Assembly (NCBI RefSeq): GCF_040720935.1
Contig: NZ_JBFDAE010000014.1
Location: 52,520 to 116,519, forward strand
Direction: 5' to 3'
Length of the DNA stretch: 64,000 bases
DNA from: Jejuia sp040720935
Lineage (GTDB): Bacteria; Bacteroidota; Bacteroidia; Flavobacteriales; Flavobacteriaceae
Shown: one piece after another, positions 37,401 to 44,947 of the stretch
How positions within the stretch are numbered: the first letter of the stretch is position 1
How the letters are laid out: every line of letters starts with the position of its first letter
Notes under the pieces: model-generated
Database searches by the model: none
What the model was told of the DNA's origin: nothing
The model's input: only the letters and a program-made list of their open reading frames with translations
Made by a program: the position numbers and the translations under genes

Positions 37401-38888
37401 TTCAAAACATAATCCATCAACAGGATTAGTGCTTAAACAGGTTTCTATTGCCTGACTGAAATTGGCATCAGTTATAGGGGTTTGTGAAGAGCAATCCAAA
37501 CCACCATCTGTGATTGTCCAGCTAAATGAATTAATTAAATAGTTTCTTGCACTTGCACCACTACAATACTTAGAAGAACCACCATTGAAATTAACATCAG
37601 GTTGTAAGGTTTCAAGTGATGCCCAACCATTAAGTAGGGAATCGTAGTTATCAATGGACAAAGTTACTCCTTGAAATATAAAAGACATATCTGTTACATT
37701 ACTCACATTCCAACTACCTATAGGCTGGTTAAAAGAATTGGCTTGCCAAAACATATATTTCATAGTTACAACGCTACTTACATCCCAGCTCCCAATGGGT
37801 TGGTTAAAGGCATTTGCTATATTAAACATGCCGTACATTGTGGTCACACTGCTCACATCCCAGTCCCCTATAGGTTGATTAAAAAGTGAATTTGAAAACA
37901 TAAAAGACATATCTGTTACATTACTCACATCCCAATTCCCTATAGGTTGGTTGAAGGATGAAATTTCAGTATAAGTTGTACCAAACATATATGACATATC
38001 CTTTACATTACTTACATCCCAATTTCCAATGTTTTCATTAAATGACGTTTTACGAGAAAACAAATAAGACATATTAGTAATGTTTGAAGTATCCCAATTA
38101 CTAATATGGCCATAAGTGGCTTCGGCAGATGTTCGGTCAGAGTACCATAAATCAACTGCATCATGAATATTGGCATCTGTAAGAGGTGTTAGTGAGGAGC
38201 AATCTAAACCACCATCGGTAATTGTCCAACCATGTGTATTTATTAATGTGTTTCTCCCACTTTCGCCATTACAATAATTAGACGGTCCTCCGTCAAAATT
38301 TACGTTCGGTTGTAAGGTAGGAAGTGATGCCCAATTTATTAATAGATTATCATAGTTGGCAGTTGAGAAGGAATTAGCATCTTTAAACATAACCAGCATA
38401 CTAGTCACACTGCTCACATCCCAATTCCCGATAGGTTGGTTAAAACCTGACTTCTCAAACATGCCAACCATATCTGTCACATTACTAACATCCCAATCAC
38501 CTATAGTCTGGTTGAAACCTGTTCCATAAAATAAAGAATTCATATTTGTTACACTACTCACATCCCAATCACCTATAGGTTGGTTGAAACCTGAATTTAC
38601 AAACATCCAGTGCATATTTATCACGCTGCTCACATCCCAAGTACTGATATCAGCATTGAAATTGGATTTACCAACAAAAGCATTAGACATATCAGTCACA
38701 TTGCTTACATCCCAAGAGGGCATTGATCCATATTCCGATTCAGAACATAATCCATCAACTGGATTTGTGCTTAAACAGGTTGCTATAGCTTGATTGAAAT
38801 TGGCGTCTGTAATTGGTGTTTGAGCTGAAACATTTACTGTAATCGCTAAAAACAAAGCGACTAAAAAAGAGAGATAATTTTTTTTCAT
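34491..38888 (-). CDS. Giant DUF285/BspA-like surface protein with cohesin-like, dockerin and T9SS type A domains
   Basis: 1465 residues. Signal peptide (FLVALFLAITVNVSAQ), then 25 copies of a W-D-V-S-N-V-T-x-M-x-x-M-F unit (about residues 20-1010) of the DUF285 / Liste_lipo_26 type. These sit in four larger blocks that begin alternately TDANFxQAIxTCLSTNPVDG and TPLTDANIxxAV. Two cohesin-like beta domains (about 1033-1165 and 1246-1380) flank a type I dockerin pair (GDANGDDAVNILDILG and ADVNFDDTINILDVLG, about 1170-1225). The final 70 residues (LYPNPANETLYVK...) are the Por-secretion C-terminal signal. It should be secreted through T9SS and held at the surface. It lies alone on a 4.9-kb insertion next to ettA. 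Adhesion or glycan binding is inferred. Confidence 0.9.
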   Translation of the reverse strand: MKKNYLSFLVALFLAITVNVSAQTPITDANFNQAIATCLSTNPVDGLCSESEYGSMPSWDVSNVTDMSNAFVGKSNFNADISTWDVSSVINMHWMFVNSGFNQPIGDWDVSSVTNMNSLFYGTGFNQTIGDWDVSNVTDMVGMFEKSGFNQPIGNWDVSSVTSMLVMFKDANSFSTANYDNLLINWASLPTLQPNVNFDGGPSNYCNGESGRNTLINTHGWTITDGGLDCSSLTPLTDANIHDAVDLWYSDRTSAEATYGHISNWDTSNITNMSYLFSRKTSFNENIGNWDVSNVKDMSYMFGTTYTEISSFNQPIGNWDVSNVTDMSFMFSNSLFNQPIGDWDVSSVTTMYGMFNIANAFNQPIGSWDVSSVVTMKYMFWQANSFNQPIGSWNVSNVTDMSFIFQGVTLSIDNYDSLLNGWASLETLQPDVNFNGGSSKYCSGASARNYLINSFSWTITDGGLDCSSQTPITDANFSQAIETCLSTNPVDGLCFESEYGGMDFWEVSNVTNMSNAFENKANFNADISGWDVSNVTEMIGMFSDSQFNQNIGGWDVSNVTDMSSMFQGVTLSTVNYAFLLNGWASLETLQPDVNFNGGSSKYCNGESGRNVLINTHGWTITDGDLDCSSLTPLTDANINEAVALWVSDQATAEATYGHISNWDTSNITNMFGLFAGLDFNLPIGNWDVSNVTTMSWMFESSTFNQDIGNWDVSSVTNMSTMFENSNFNQPIGNWNVSNVTDMSSMFYGAFDFNQPIGDWDVSGVTNMSRVFMNNSYPYHNNGIIHDFSHFSQDIGNWDVSSVTTMEEMFYGAVVFNQPIGAWDVSGVTNMSGMFQGERYEFNADVEAYYSQFNQDIGNWDVSNVTNMSSMFRDSQFNQVIGNWNVGSVTNMAGMFQGASFNQDIGSWDVSNVTNMSSMFRAEWDYGGVDDFKPNPFNQNIDSWDVSNVTTMSNMFGGYPQWYASVPPPSSLSTVNYDNLLISWASLPTLQPNVIFSGGVSNFCNGETARDYIVNTYGWTINDTGKDCTNAAVNCLTVEDANGFVGISNSINLILESSEIIKGFQFDITFPDGFVFDPNDITNTGLPENFQVSSADLGGNAYRVIGFSLSNETIASGTASILTFPTLINEGTLTGDYPIPVTNVTLSDVNNLDIASLCLTNGEITVYSYPMGDANGDDAVNILDILGTVDYIFDNPPSTFYFELADVNFDDTINILDVLGVQDIILSPTATTLDNVSKASTSKSLAGENYLNITNDMFSPNTSETIEINLFNDDIVKGMEFNFVLPEGFTLNPADIVKSSRLDGFIVSAQEISENTFKVLVFSLSSATVASGTGAILNLPIIIEPEVSNAVYPIAFTDVIISDTNNTDKSTLAPNIGKITISTLGIDNEDYKNTLTLYPNPANETLYVKTNRESSYSIIDVYGKLVIKGKLEQGENKLDINNYQTGIYFLKIKNESGSIIKKVIKE

Positions 38889-39218
38889 AATATTATTTGT
38901 TTAATTTAATATATGAAGTTGAAGCTTAGAGAAAATTTGCCATTCGGATATTTTAAACAAATCGAATAGCTATTTTAAGGATAGATTTTGAGGGCAAGTA
39001 TAAAAATATAATAATGAAAAATTAATTTAAATGACTTATGTCATATTCATCGTATTTTACAACAAAATTAATGATTAAATTCCTCATTTAATAGCGAAAA
39101 TAGAACATATATTTAAGAATGTCTTACGGAATTCCTCATTTAGGAAATAAAAAAATCTGTATAATTATTATACAAAGTTTTTTAGAGAATTACACAAGCT
39201 GATACAGTATAAATTAAT
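38889..39218. other. AT-rich non-coding flank of the insertion
   Basis: About 330 bases without a gene, leading into the right direct repeat. Small palindromes are visible: ATGAC-ttat-GTCAT at 39033-39046, GTATAATTATTATAC near 39158, and two ATTCCTCATTTA copies near 39079 and 39131. No TAnnTTTG promoter was found for the surface protein. Confidence 0.5.
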
Positions 39219-39285
39219 ATAAGAAGAAACGATTGGGTGGCGATTTGATGCCGAAACGTATTAAGTATAAGAAATTAGTGAGATA
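39219..39285 (+). repeat. 67-base direct repeat, right copy (displaced ettA 3' end)
   Basis: A perfect copy of 34268-34334 with no upstream coding frame. It runs directly into a bidirectional terminator, which suggests this is the original ettA end and its terminator. Confidence 0.95.
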
Positions 39286-39322
39286 AAAAAAGCGCCATTT
39301 TTATTTAAATGGCGCTTTTTTT
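39285..39322. terminator. Bidirectional terminator after the right direct repeat
   Basis: A run of seven A, then GCGCCATTT, pairs with AAATGGCGC and a run of seven T. It serves the convergent small gene at 39321-39563 and, probably, ancestral ettA. Confidence 0.88.
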
Positions 39323-39563
39323 ATTTATTACCGTACATATGTCCGTCGGTAAAATCCTTATAGGCTTTATTGTCTTCATCACTTTGCAATGAAGGACTAG
39401 ATTTGCTTAATTTATCATTTTCTTTCTTAAGAATGTATGATTTTCTAACTCCAAAGATTAAAAGTACCAAGAAAAAGACAACAACAACTGATAATATTGT
39501 TACAATTTGACTTTGACTGATAAGAATTGGAATAGGTTTAAAAAGTAAACTGTGCAGGAGCAT
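39321..39563 (-). CDS. Small single-span membrane protein
   Basis: 80 residues. One membrane helix (IVTILSVVVVFFLVLLIFG, about 20-39) is followed by a basic stretch (RKSYILKKENDKLSK) and an acidic, glycine-ending tail (DGHMYGNK). No family is recognised. A textbook Bacteroidota promoter (TTG, 19 bases, TATATTTG) stands 31 to 60 bases before its ATG, which supports expression. The stop is inside the T-run of the terminator it shares with the displaced ettA end. Confidence 0.75.
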   Translation of the reverse strand: MLLHSLLFKPIPILISQSQIVTILSVVVVFFLVLLIFGVRKSYILKKENDKLSKSSPSLQSDEDNKAYKDFTDGHMYGNK

Positions 39564-39593
39564 TATAATAAAAGATTTAGGTTAATAGCATGA

Positions 39594-39623
39594 CAAATAT
39601 AAAGCTTTTTATTGACTAACCAA
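39594..39623 (-). promoter_or_regulatory. Promoter of the 80-residue membrane protein
   Basis: The minus strand has TTG at 39623-39621, exactly 19 bases, then TATATTTG at 39601-39594. This is the best consensus promoter in the window. Confidence 0.7.
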
Positions 39624-39879
39624 TTAAAAATGAAGTTGGTATCTCTCATTTTGTTAACATGTTTATGCACAAATTTGGTCTAATCTATTAGTGTTCAAGG
39701 GTTTTAGCTTACTTTTTCCGAAGTTTAATCTTACGTATTTTTTTATTTTTTTTGATTTCTGTAACTTTTTGATGCTAAATTATACTGATAATTTAAGGCC
39801 AATTAAATTTTAAAAGTCATCTTTTTTAACGAAATTGCTTATCCGTAAAATTGTTCAACTTTAAAATACACAATATACC

Positions 39880-41223
39880 ATGTCTGATGATTTTGATTTA
39901 TTAGAAACCAACGCCAACGAAAAAACCGAAAAAGTAGATGTCAATTGGGGAAAAGCCATTGATACTATGAAATCAAAGCTATCTCAAGAAGATGATCCAG
40001 AGGTACGTCAAAAAATATTAAATGCGACATTGGACGATGTGGTGCACATGGCGGAGAAGGATAGAACAACGCTTTTAGACGCTATCAAGGATCTAACCGA
40101 TTATCAAGATGAAGTTGGTATCATGTTCGAAAAATTCTCTGCTCTAAATCCAACAGAACAGAAAGTTATAGATGATGCTCAAAAGGCGCTAGAGCGTGCT
40201 AAAATAGAGTTAGAGGATACTCAAAAAGTACCAGACACCTGGTGGAACAACCTTTGGGGGCGCAAAAGTAAAATAGCAAAAGCTGAGGCTGCCCTCAAAT
40301 CTGCTGAAAAAGTTAGGGAAGGAGCAGATAACAAAGCAAAAGCAATGTTTCAAACGCGCATTGAAAGTGCCGATGTACAAGCCTTGTTAAGCGAACTCTC
40401 TTATAAATCTCAAGCTGCAGTTGGTAGATTGAAGACTAGGGAGATAGAAATAAAGGAAGTTGAGGAAAAACTTAAAGACGCTATTGTTGAAGCTTCTAAA
40501 AACCACACAAAAGCATTATCAAAGAAGAAAGAAGTAGAAGCGAAGCTAGAAGAAAATTATGCGTTGTTAAAGCAAGCACGCCAAGAGTTAGAGGATATTG
40601 CAGATAAACAATCTACCGAATATTCTGAGGCTATTGGTAAAATGACCGCTTTAGAGCAAAAAGTTGAGGAACTTGAAGGTCTTAAAAATGCCTATACTAC
40701 TTTGGCGGCAAGTAAGGATAGCTTTGTGCACAAACATAATTTAACCATTAAAGTACTGACCTCTTTACGTAGCAATCTACAAACACACCGTGCCAAATTA
40801 AAGAGTGATACCGAAGAGCGTTTAAAATATTACGATGGTTATGTGGTAGCCTTAAAAGCAAGAACCGATCAGGAATTTGCTGCGATTTTAGAGCATTTAG
40901 GAGTGAAAACCGACGAGCATATTGGAGAAACACTGGCATCAATGCATACCGCAAGTGCCAAAGCACGTCAAGATATGATGGATAATATTCCGGTACACGA
41001 AAAAGTAATGCAAGGTGTTTACAGTAGTTATGCCGAGGCTTTACAAGAAATTAGAGCTAAGGATGGCGAAATCCAAAAGAATTTTGCAGAGCGTTACGGT
41101 ATCGATATGAAAGAAATTTTCGAAGATTATTACAATGCCGATGCCAGCGCACCTTCTGGAGATGGTGGCGAACCAGCAGGAAAACCAAAACCTGGAGCAA
41201 GCGACGACGAATTATTGTCTTAA
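39880..41223 (+). CDS. Coiled-coil protein of unknown function, first gene of the AAA+ cluster
   Basis: 447 residues, soluble, highly charged, with no signal peptide. After a short acidic start (MSDDFDLLETNANEK), long heptad-rich helices run from about residue 90 to 310 (QKALERAKIELEDTQK; KEVEEKLKDAIVEASKNHTKALSKKKEVEAKLEENY). A conserved-looking WWNNLWGRKSK interrupts them near 120. The end is Gly/Pro-rich and acidic (SGDGGEPAGKPKPGASDDELLS), which may be a flexible docking tail. I do not recognise the family; a TelA- or PspA-like scaffold role is possible but unproven. It opens a set of seven same-strand genes. The 316 bases before it (39564-39879) hold no gene; no convincing promoter of its own was found there. 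Confidence 0.85.
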   Translation: MSDDFDLLETNANEKTEKVDVNWGKAIDTMKSKLSQEDDPEVRQKILNATLDDVVHMAEKDRTTLLDAIKDLTDYQDEVGIMFEKFSALNPTEQKVIDDAQKALERAKIELEDTQKVPDTWWNNLWGRKSKIAKAEAALKSAEKVREGADNKAKAMFQTRIESADVQALLSELSYKSQAAVGRLKTREIEIKEVEEKLKDAIVEASKNHTKALSKKKEVEAKLEENYALLKQARQELEDIADKQSTEYSEAIGKMTALEQKVEELEGLKNAYTTLAASKDSFVHKHNLTIKVLTSLRSNLQTHRAKLKSDTEERLKYYDGYVVALKARTDQEFAAILEHLGVKTDEHIGETLASMHTASAKARQDMMDNIPVHEKVMQGVYSSYAEALQEIRAKDGEIQKNFAERYGIDMKEIFEDYYNADASAPSGDGGEPAGKPKPGASDDELLS

Positions 41224-41233
41224 AAATAATAAT

Positions 41234-41345
41234 GGCGTTACCACGCTTTTGGGCGTGGTCAGGCTTTCGGCAGTCGCTCTCTACGAGCAGCTCCAATCCC
41301 GAAGCTTCGGGGCCGCAATCCTTAACACGGGCTTACCCGAAGTTT
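41234..41345. repeat. GC-rich intergenic repeat with internal palindromes
   Basis: About 112 bases clearly richer in G+C than the surroundings, containing CCACGC-n6-GCGTGG (41241-41258) and the perfect palindrome CCCGAAGCTTCGGG (41298-41311). The text resembles the gtggtcaggctttcgg-type dispersed repeat common in flavobacteria. It lies between two genes of the cluster. Confidence 0.55.
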
Positions 41346-41440
41346 GTTTCGTAATATTTTAATCTGTGAAAATCCATGAAATCCATGTCAAAAACCCTCT
41401 GTGTAACTCCGTGAATCTCTTGTGTAACAATTAATAAGCA

Positions 41441-42511
41441 ATGTCCATAAACAATATCATCACACCCTTAGATTCTGCAATTTTAGATTCCAAAGAACAT
41501 TATACATTTTATCATAAAATGGTAGATTTTGTGTTCAAGGAACTGATTGTTGCTGTACAAAGAGAAAAGATTTGTACGGGAAGTGAGGTTGATATGTTTA
41601 AACAATATTGCGATTTGTTGTTGTATTCTATTGAGGCAATGCGCATTAAATATATGTATGATGCTGAGGATAATATGAAGGTAGATGTTACCGAATCTGG
41701 TTTCCCAAATTACTTGGAGTTTCGATATTTATTCAACGATTTAGAGCTTCGCGACGAATATTTAGGAAGATTGACTCCCATTGCAACACTTAAGGAAGAG
41801 TTTCTGGATACGTTAATGCGTAAAAAGCAACCCGTGAAAAAGAGCAGGCTTTTTCAAGCAGCTTCAATAGTATATTATTCGTCGGTAAATAAGAAATACA
41901 TATTTAACCGATTTGTTCAGGGGAAAATTGTTAGTGCTCCAAAAGATTCAGCGGGAGATTTATTAACGAGCTGGAGTTTTTATGATGTTATAAAAAACCG
42001 ACCTTTTATTTGCTTCATGTATTTTAATTATGATGGCAGTAAAATTGACGATTACAGAACTAATATTTACGACGTACTAAAAAACACAGCAGATAGGGAC
42101 ATGTCTCTAGACGCAATGGCTTATGCCATTGACAAGAAGTTATCAAAAGTGTCTCCAAAGTTAATTAAGCGTATCGATTTAGGACCAATTCATAACATGT
42201 TTGCCAAAGATGAAAATGAAATGACACACACCATTTTAGAGGCATTGAGCAAAAAAGAAATACCTCTCGAGTCTTACGCTGTGACTTTAAAAGTAATTGA
42301 GGTAGCTTCTAAAACTGAATTTAAAGAGGGTAGTTTTTTCAACAAGCAAGTATTACAACGTTGGGATACGATTTTTAGTCAAAAATATGTGTTTGCGCCA
42401 CATCGTATTATCCAACTCCTGTATAATAAAACACCAGATTTGATGAACGGTTTGGCAAAACCTCCGATTGAAGTTAGCAGTATGCAGTATTCAGTTGGCA
42501 GTAAGCGGTAG
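41441..42511 (+). CDS. Unknown protein of the AAA+ cluster
   Basis: 356 residues, mostly helical and soluble, with no recognised domain. It begins MSINNIITPLDSAILDSKEHYTFYHKMVDF and has a middle segment KKSRLFQAASIVYYSSVNKKYIFNRF. The last residues (SSMQYSVGSKR) are written in the start of an inverted repeat (42485), so the natural C-terminus may have been altered when that element arrived. It lies between the coiled-coil protein and the AAA+ ATPase. A role with them is inferred from position only. Confidence 0.8.
   Translation: MSINNIITPLDSAILDSKEHYTFYHKMVDFVFKELIVAVQREKICTGSEVDMFKQYCDLLLYSIEAMRIKYMYDAEDNMKVDVTESGFPNYLEFRYLFNDLELRDEYLGRLTPIATLKEEFLDTLMRKKQPVKKSRLFQAASIVYYSSVNKKYIFNRFVQGKIVSAPKDSAGDLLTSWSFYDVIKNRPFICFMYFNYDGSKIDDYRTNIYDVLKNTADRDMSLDAMAYAIDKKLSKVSPKLIKRIDLGPIHNMFAKDENEMTHTILEALSKKEIPLESYAVTLKVIEVASKTEFKEGSFFNKQVLQRWDTIFSQKYVFAPHRIIQLLYNKTPDLMNGLAKPPIEVSSMQYSVGSKR
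42485..42503. repeat. 19-base inverted repeat, left copy
   Basis: CAGTATTCAGTTGGCAGTA is the exact reverse complement of 42960-42978. The pair brackets the four-helix-bundle gene. Confidence 0.85.
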
Positions 42512-42540
42512 GTAGTAATCAGTAAAAAAAAGTAAAAATA

Positions 42541-42903
42541 ATGAGTTTTAAAACTTTACTCGCATATCAAAAAGGATTCGAATTGGCAATGGAGATTTTT
42601 CATTTAACCAAAGCATTTCCTAAATCTGAAATGTTTGGACTCACATCACAAATGGTTCGGTCGAGTAGGTCTGTTTGTTCAAATATAGCTGAAGGCTATA
42701 GAAAGCGTCAGTATGAAAAACACTATAAAAGTAAATTGTCTGATGCTGATGGAGAAAATCCGGAAACGCAATTATAGCTAGATTTTGCTTTAGCTTGTGA
42801 ATATATTTCAGAAGAAGAAAGATTAGAATTACAAAATAAAAGTGAGGAGATAGGAAAACTATTAAATTATATGATGAATAATCCAAATAAGTTTGGAGTA
42901 TAA
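42541..42903 (+). pseudogene. Four-helix-bundle (S23/IVS-type) protein gene with in-frame amber codon
   Basis: The frame is 120 codons plus TAA, typical for the family, but codon 79 (42776-42778) is TAG. Before it: MSFKTLLAYQKGFELAMEIF, MVRSSRSVCSNIAEGYRKRQ, KLSDADGENPETQL. After it, in the same frame: LDFALACEYISEEERLELQN. Relatives have tryptophan here (ETQxWLDFA), so TGG to TAG is the simplest reading. Such genes sit inside 23S rRNA intervening sequences or as orphan genes with unknown function. The 78-residue product would lack the last helix. The locus is framed by a perfect 19-base inverted repeat. Confidence 0.85.
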
Positions 42904-42959
42904 AATAAATTGAAAAAATAGAGCAGAGTAAGTCCGCAAGAGTAATACTAAAGACTGGC

Positions 42960-42978
42960 TACTGCCAACTGAATACTG
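42960..42978. repeat. 19-base inverted repeat, right copy
   Basis: Reverse complement of 42485-42503; it ends five bases before the AAA+ ATPase ATG. Confidence 0.85.
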
Positions 42979-42982
42979 AAAC

Positions 42983-44947
42983 ATGGAACACAACTCAACA
43001 TTCCCCATAAAATTATCTGAACTAGATATGCTTCGTGATGAAGCTTCCTCCTACTTAAAAAGTGTACAATGGGAGCAGGGGTCTCGTGCAAAAAACAGAG
43101 ATAAAGACGCTAAAGATGAATCTATTTTACTGTATTTATCTAGAGCTAATAATGGAACAAACTCTGCGGATATCACTTCGGTTTCAAAAACTATTTTGGC
43201 TTTAAAAAAGCGATTGTTGCCAGATTCTATAGCAATTCCTATTTACCTAAACCAAACATTATATGCGGTTCAAGAGGGGATTACATTGGGTATTTGGATT
43301 AAAGATAGCTACTACGATGCATCAGGATTGTCTAGTTTAAACGAAAACAAATCTGCTTTAGACAACAACGGAAAGCGTGAGTTTGAAAGTAAAATGCATA
43401 CCGCAACCGCGTTTATGTTATTTGCTACCTCATATAAAATATTACACGATTTAAAACCGTATGCATCAGACGATTTAAGCGTGATGAAACAGAAGTTTGC
43501 AGGTATTCCAGAAGTTTCACTTATGTCGCCACTAAAAGGCATTTCATGTTGTCTGTTTTATTTTGATAAATATCTGGGGCATCCAGAAATCATTACATCA
43601 GATAAAGATGTTATCGATTTTACTGTCGTTTATTTTGAAGCTTTAATTGATGAAATTCAACTTAGAAAAAGTTCATTAGAATATACCGAAACCATTGAAG
43701 ACAGAACCTATAAATTAGAAAAATCTGAATTTGCAGTTTCAGGATGGAATAACGTATTTCAAGGTACGGCCAAAAGTATTGAGTTCAATAAAATCAAATT
43801 TGAACAAATCGTCGGTAACCGAGATGCAAAACATTTTGCGCGCCGTTTAACGGAGCGCATGCTGAGTTACGATTTTGTTGCAAAAAGGAATCCATTTCAA
43901 GAATTGGGAGGTTTTATGCCAGTCTTTATGGGTTACGGCATTCCAGGGACCGGAAAAAGTATGCTGATTGCAGCTATAGCAACACGATTAAAAGAACATT
44001 GTGATACGCTGGATATTCCGTTTTTGTTTCATCCCATGCCAGATACATTGATATCAACATTCCAAGGTGGTTCGGCAGAAAAAATGGTGGAGTGGATGAA
44101 ACCCATGCAAGACCCAACAAAATTAATTTTCGCACCTATCGATGATGCTGAAAATAATTTACAAGAACGGACAGCTCAAGGAGTTTCCGCAGGAGTAAAA
44201 GAAGTAATTGGCGTGTTTTTAAGATATACAGAAGGGGCTTACGCCGTTAATTATGGGAATAGTTCCATCGGGTTATTTACCAATCTTCCAGAAATGTTAG
44301 ATAAAGCTGTGATTTCCCGTGTGCAAGGTCGATTTAAAATTGACGGTGCAAGAACGGAACACGATTTTTTAGATCAAGATCATATTTGGTGGCGAAAACT
44401 GGATGATACCATGCCCGATTTTGTAAATATGCAAGGGCCAGAAAATTACAGTTATTTGCAAGATCAAGGTTTAGCAAAAAATATGGGTGATATATTAAGT
44501 ACTATTGATAAACCAACAGAAGCGCGAGTTCTCGAGGTTTATGATAACGTAGAACAACAGTTTAAAACCAATCAGCATTTGTTTTATGCGAATTTGTATA
44601 AGGAAATGCAAGCGGTATTCCCGTTCTTTTCATCGCGTGATGTTCGTAATATCCAGTCGGCCATATCATTGCGATTGACAGATTTTGATTTGGAAGAAGA
44701 TTGGTTCGAAAACCCGGAAATCTATTTCAAGCAAGACTACGACACCAAGTTTAATATGCTTCAAGAATTGATGCGAGGTAACATGAAAGCATTGGATTTC
44801 TCTGAAATTCGTCGTCAGGAAGTTGTACGTTATTTAGATAATGTGGCAACAATTGCAGATACCGATTTTAAACGAAAAGTAGATGCTAGAGTAAACCAAT
44901 TACATATAGAAACTAAAGCTAGAAACACCTTTGAAAATGAACAATAA
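42983..44947 (+). CDS. AAA+ family ATPase, core of the unknown cluster
   Basis: 654 residues. A helical N-terminal half of about 300 residues has no recognised domain. An AAA+ module follows: Walker A GIPGTGKS (319-326), a Walker B-like LIFAPIDD (381-388) with Asp-Asp-Ala-Glu in place of the usual Asp-Glu, sensor-like SIGLFTNLPEMLD, and SRVQGRF (445-451) as possible sensor 2 or arginine finger. The C-terminal 200 residues are helical. There is no signal peptide or membrane helix. It overlaps the Nudix gene by 11 bases and lies between unknown genes conserved in strand and order. A remodelling machine acting with the coiled-coil and membrane partners is the natural guess. Confidence 0.85.
   Translation: MEHNSTFPIKLSELDMLRDEASSYLKSVQWEQGSRAKNRDKDAKDESILLYLSRANNGTNSADITSVSKTILALKKRLLPDSIAIPIYLNQTLYAVQEGITLGIWIKDSYYDASGLSSLNENKSALDNNGKREFESKMHTATAFMLFATSYKILHDLKPYASDDLSVMKQKFAGIPEVSLMSPLKGISCCLFYFDKYLGHPEIITSDKDVIDFTVVYFEALIDEIQLRKSSLEYTETIEDRTYKLEKSEFAVSGWNNVFQGTAKSIEFNKIKFEQIVGNRDAKHFARRLTERMLSYDFVAKRNPFQELGGFMPVFMGYGIPGTGKSMLIAAIATRLKEHCDTLDIPFLFHPMPDTLISTFQGGSAEKMVEWMKPMQDPTKLIFAPIDDAENNLQERTAQGVSAGVKEVIGVFLRYTEGAYAVNYGNSSIGLFTNLPEMLDKAVISRVQGRFKIDGARTEHDFLDQDHIWWRKLDDTMPDFVNMQGPENYSYLQDQGLAKNMGDILSTIDKPTEARVLEVYDNVEQQFKTNQHLFYANLYKEMQAVFPFFSSRDVRNIQSAISLRLTDFDLEEDWFENPEIYFKQDYDTKFNMLQELMRGNMKALDFSEIRRQEVVRYLDNVATIADTDFKRKVDARVNQLHIETKARNTFENEQ

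Noticed and set aside
36336..37889. Several 60-72-codon plus-strand frames with similar sequences
   Set aside because: They are reverse-strand images of the DUF285 repeats, which is why they resemble each other.
34491..38888. Regularly spaced near-identical short DNA repeats, CRISPR-like at first sight
   Set aside because: They are in frame and encode the W-D-V-S DUF285 units of one long protein; there are no cas genes and the spacing varies.
34268..39285. Integrative conjugative element or prophage at ettA
   Set aside because: No integrase, relaxase, phage or partition gene lies between the repeats; only one surface-protein gene is present.
42776..42778. In-frame TAG as pyrrolysine or programmed readthrough
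   Set aside because: No pyrrolysine genes or readthrough context are visible; a Trp-to-amber change explains it.
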